8,013 nucleotides of DNA, from NCBI GenBank assembly GCA_003565035.1, contig PXDP01000353.1:1-8013 (forward strand), written 5' to 3'. A model generated the notes under the pieces. The model searched no databases and was not told the origin of the DNA. It saw only the letters and a list, made by a program, of their open reading frames with translations. Shown piece by piece: positions 5,538 to 8,013 of this stretch. The position numbers and the translations under genes are program-made. The stretch's first letter is position 1. Every line of letters begins with the position of its first letter. This DNA is from PVC group bacterium. Its GTDB lineage: Bacteria > Verrucomicrobiota > Kiritimatiellia > SS1-B-03-39 > UBA6053.

Positions 5538-5622
5538 GTGGAATCTTGAAAAAAATCCTCTGTCTTTCGAGGTTGTAAGCTTGCTTTCTTTTTCTGAAAT
5601 CGGTTGATAGGTGTCAACTTCT

Positions 5623-7869
5623 ATGAAAACTTGCTCCCCCCTCCTTGCCGCCGCCGTTTTTGCTCTTCTGTTTTCGGGTGTCTTTCCCTCCGGGTTTGCC
5701 CAGCTCACGCTGGAGCGCCGCGGCAATTTGGATGTGCAGGCGGATTCGCTGGATTTTGACGCGGCCACCAACACGGTGACGGCCCGGGGCAATGTGGAGC
5801 TGCGCAAGGGACGGCAGAGTCTGCGGGCGGACATGATCCGGTACCATGTGCAGACTGAACAGGCCCATGCAAGGGGAAACGTGGTGTTTGTCAATGACGG
5901 GCAGATTTGGGAGGGGGAGGAACTGAACTATAATTTTATCACCGGCGCGGGCGATTTCCCGAGTTTGCTGCTGACCTTTAACCCGTTCCGGATTCAGGCG
6001 GAGCAGGCCGAGCGGCTGAGTCCGATCCATATGCAGATGAACGGGGTTGTCTTGACGACCTGTGACGACGTGGAGAATCCGGAATTTGCCATCCGCGCAT
6101 CGCGGGTGGATGTTTATGAAGACGAGGTGTTTGCGATGCGCAACGCGGTGTTTTTCCTGCGGGGTGTTCCGTTTTTTTATCTGCCCCGGCTTTCGCTGGA
6201 CCAACAGCGCCAGGCGACTAATATCGATGTTGTGCCGGGGTACGGATCCCGGGACGGCTTTTATGTGCTGACGGGCTATAACCGCTATCCCTCCGAGGGC
6301 TACCGCACCAAAACGCATGTAGATCTGCGTTCCGAGCGGGGCATTGCGGTTGGCCAGGACTTTTTCTGGTATGATCCGGCCGAGAACCGGGATTTTACCC
6401 GGCTTCGGGGGTATTATGCCAACGATCAGCGGCCTTACCGCAGTACCAATGAGGAAGAGCGGTTGCGGGCACAGGGGATTGACCTGGACGAAAACCGCTA
6501 TCGGCTGGACTTTTTTCACCGCAGTGATTTTTCCGCCAATGATAATCTGCGGGTCCGGGCGGCCTATCTGAGCGATGCGCGGGTGGTGCAGGATTTCTTC
6601 CGCTCCGAATTCCGGGAGGAGCCGGTGCCGGAAACCCGGGCCACCTATTCGGTGAACGGAACCCGCTGGATGGCCAGTGTGGAGGCCCTGCGGCAGTTGA
6701 ATGAGGATGAATTTGAAAGCGTGAACCGGATGCCGGAAGCGCGTTTCCTGTTGCCGCTCGCCTCAGTGGGCGACCTCGGGTTTATGGTGGAGAGCGACTC
6801 CAGCGCGGGATACCTCGAACGGACCTTTTCCCGCTTTCAACGCGAAACTCAAAACCGTGAAGAGTTCGACACGTTCCGGGCGCACACCGAAAACCGTCTG
6901 TATTTTCCTTTTCAGGTGGATGGCTGGCTGAATGTGATTCCCCGGGCCGGAATAACCTACACCTACTACGGGGAAACGCTTCGTCAGGAATCTGTCGTCA
7001 CGACGGAAAGTGTCACAGATCCAGAGACCGGTGTGATTACCAGCACCTTTCAAACCAACCAAGTCACCCGCGCCTCCTCTGCCGACGGACGGCTGCTTCC
7101 GGAAATTGGCCTGGAGAGTTCTTTTAAAGCCTACGGGATCATGCATGAGGGCCCCACCGGCCTGGGCACCGGTCTGCGGCATGTTGTGGAGCCTTTTTCG
7201 AATTACACGTTTATTCCCGAGCCGGATTTGACCCCCGACCGGATTTATCAGTTTGATGAAATTGACCGGCTGGGTGAGCGGCATGATCTCCGCTTTGGAG
7301 TCCGCAACAAATTCCAGACCCGCCGTCCGCGCCCTAATAATCCTGCGAATATTCATGATCTGGCCAACATTTCGGTCAGTACCCGCTATGATTTGCGCAG
7401 TGAGGCTGATCCGAGTTTGGGAAACATTCTCATTGATACGGAGTTGAGGCTGGTGGACTGGCTGTATGTCCGGTTTGATACGGAGTTCAACACGGATCGT
7501 TCCGAGATCGAGACCTTTAACACGGAATTGCGTATACAGGATCCGGAGACGCGCAGTTCGCTTTCGCTGGATCAGCGCTACCGGGTGGATGCCCGGCACA
7601 CGCTTCAACTCGGCTACGATGTGAACCCGCAGGCGAGGTTCGGGGTGAAAGGATATACCCGTTTTGAACTGGAGAACGACGGGTTCGAGGAGCAGGAAAT
7701 CATGCTCCGCTGGGAGACAGATTGCGTCGGCTACGGCTTGGGACTTCTCTGGCTTAAAGGCGATGAGGGACTTGACGGACCGGACGGTGAGGACGAGTAT
7801 AAGGTCTGGGTCCAGTTTTGGCTGACGGCCTTTCCCCGTGCAATTCTGGACACCGGCAGCAGGCGCTGA
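5623..7869 (+). CDS. lptD: LPS-assembly outer-membrane protein LptD
   Basis: Outer-membrane component of the Lpt machine, which inserts lipopolysaccharide into the outer leaflet. The 748-residue product has a Sec signal peptide (1-26, hydrophobic core LLAAAVFALLFSGVF, probable cleavage after FA). It is followed by an OstA/LptA-like beta-jellyroll region (about 30-125, with AxGNVxL-type repeats ARGNVEL and ARGNVVF) and a large LptD beta-barrel (about 180-748). Family blocks include LTTCDD, FFLRGVPFFYLPRLS, DVVPGYGSRDGFYVL, HVDLRSERGIAVGQDFFWY and the late strand WETDCVGYGLGL. The mature protein has just two cysteines, C147 and C701, at the places where E. coli LptD forms its interdomain disulfides. 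An in-frame GTG at 5611 is possible, but the ATG at 5623 gives a better signal peptide and has a weak AGG 11 nt upstream. E. coli LptD is slightly longer, at 784 residues. Confidence 0.95.
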   Translation: MKTCSPLLAAAVFALLFSGVFPSGFAQLTLERRGNLDVQADSLDFDAATNTVTARGNVELRKGRQSLRADMIRYHVQTEQAHARGNVVFVNDGQIWEGEELNYNFITGAGDFPSLLLTFNPFRIQAEQAERLSPIHMQMNGVVLTTCDDVENPEFAIRASRVDVYEDEVFAMRNAVFFLRGVPFFYLPRLSLDQQRQATNIDVVPGYGSRDGFYVLTGYNRYPSEGYRTKTHVDLRSERGIAVGQDFFWYDPAENRDFTRLRGYYANDQRPYRSTNEEERLRAQGIDLDENRYRLDFFHRSDFSANDNLRVRAAYLSDARVVQDFFRSEFREEPVPETRATYSVNGTRWMASVEALRQLNEDEFESVNRMPEARFLLPLASVGDLGFMVESDSSAGYLERTFSRFQRETQNREEFDTFRAHTENRLYFPFQVDGWLNVIPRAGITYTYYGETLRQESVVTTESVTDPETGVITSTFQTNQVTRASSADGRLLPEIGLESSFKAYGIMHEGPTGLGTGLRHVVEPFSNYTFIPEPDLTPDRIYQFDEIDRLGERHDLRFGVRNKFQTRRPRPNNPANIHDLANISVSTRYDLRSEADPSLGNILIDTELRLVDWLYVRFDTEFNTDRSEIETFNTELRIQDPETRSSLSLDQRYRVDARHTLQLGYDVNPQARFGVKGYTRFELENDGFEEQEIMLRWETDCVGYGLGLLWLKGDEGLDGPDGEDEYKVWVQFWLTAFPRAILDTGSRR

Positions 7870-7896
7870 AGAGGAATTACATTAGGAAAAAGACAC

Positions 7897-8013
7897 ATGA
7901 TGAAGAGATCTCAAGCCGGATTTTCGTTGATCGAAGTTTTAATTGCTGTGGTAATTGTGGCGATTATGGGGGGGCTGGTGGCCTTGAACCTGGACACAGA
8001 CGGAGCCCGTGTC
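7897..8013 (+). CDS. Prepilin-type protein, pseudopilin-like (C-terminus off window)
   Basis: Only the first 39 codons are visible. They encode a class III (type IV prepilin) leader MMKRSQAG cut before FSLIEVLIAVVIVAIMGGLV, with the conserved glycine at -1 and glutamate at +5 (E13), then a hydrophobic helix. Such proteins are processed by prepilin peptidase and build type IV pili or type II secretion pseudopili in the cell envelope. The following LNLDTDGARV is too short to decide between GspG, GspH and pilin types. AGGA 9 nt upstream supports the ATG at 7897; the adjacent ATG at 7900 is an alternative. It begins 27 nt after lptD on the same strand, so co-transcription is likely. Confidence 0.88.
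   Translation, partial: MMKRSQAGFSLIEVLIAVVIVAIMGGLVALNLDTDGARV

Larger units (their letters stand above)
5450..5622. other. Divergent intergenic region between rpmB and lptD
   Basis: A 173-bp gap expected to hold promoters for rpmB-rpmG (minus) and lptD (plus), plus the rpmB leader. It contains an inverted repeat at 5483-5497 and a weak minus-strand promoter candidate, both listed separately. On the plus side TTGAAA at 5546-5551 resembles a -35, but no -10 hexamer lies at proper spacing, so I do not call a promoter for lptD. I see no small gene here. Confidence 0.6.

Noticed and set aside
5546..5578. TTGAAA...TTGTAA as a promoter for lptD.
   Set aside because: Spacing between the hexamers is 21 bp and the -10 match is poor.
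5611..5622. GTG at 5611 as the lptD start.
   Set aside because: It adds four residues with no ribosome site upstream; the ATG at 5623 gives a cleaner signal peptide. It cannot be fully excluded.
5614..6519. Long minus-strand open frames opposite lptD (also 6763-7608).
   Set aside because: The lptD sense strand shows continuous family motifs with a signal peptide; the antisense products have no recognisable features or ribosome sites.

Overview
The window looks like chromosomal DNA from a moderately GC-rich Gram-negative (diderm) bacterium. The outer-membrane LPS-assembly protein LptD shows that an LPS-type outer membrane is present. A cyanobacterial/plant-style ADP-glucose pyrophosphorylase and cysteine-free ribosomal proteins L28 and L33 are the other lineage hints. 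I would tentatively guess the PVC group (Verrucomicrobiota/Kiritimatiellota-like), but this is inference from gene flavour only. No mobile element, tRNA, rRNA or CRISPR array is visible.

Layout: (1) 1-1612, minus strand, a tight three-gene cluster read from 1612 down: a nucleoside 2-deoxyribosyltransferase-like protein, a small HipB-like XRE regulator (4-nt gap), and a SrkA/RdoA-type protein kinase (ATGA overlap) that runs off the left edge. (2) 1613-1776, a divergent intergenic region. (3) 1777-3009, plus strand, glgC. (4) 3006-4945, minus strand, a family 2 glycosyltransferase overlapping (ATGA) an RRNAD1/METTL25-like SAM methyltransferase, whose stop codon interlocks with that of convergent glgC. 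(5) 4951-5449, minus strand, rpmB-rpmG closed by a strong intrinsic terminator. (6) 5450-5622, a second divergent intergenic region. (7) 5623-7869, plus strand, lptD, followed at 7897 by the start of a type IV pilin/type II secretion pseudopilin-like gene cut by the right edge.

Most of the window is housekeeping: glycogen synthesis, translation and outer-membrane biogenesis. The part most worth a second look is the left cluster. There an antitoxin-like DNA-binding protein is translationally coupled to an aminoglycoside-phosphotransferase-fold stress kinase, where a HipA kinase would be the usual partner, and a nucleoside/NAD-acting-type enzyme precedes them. A second oddity is the terminator lying directly against the glycosyltransferase start codon, which leaves no room for a conventional promoter or Shine-Dalgarno sequence.
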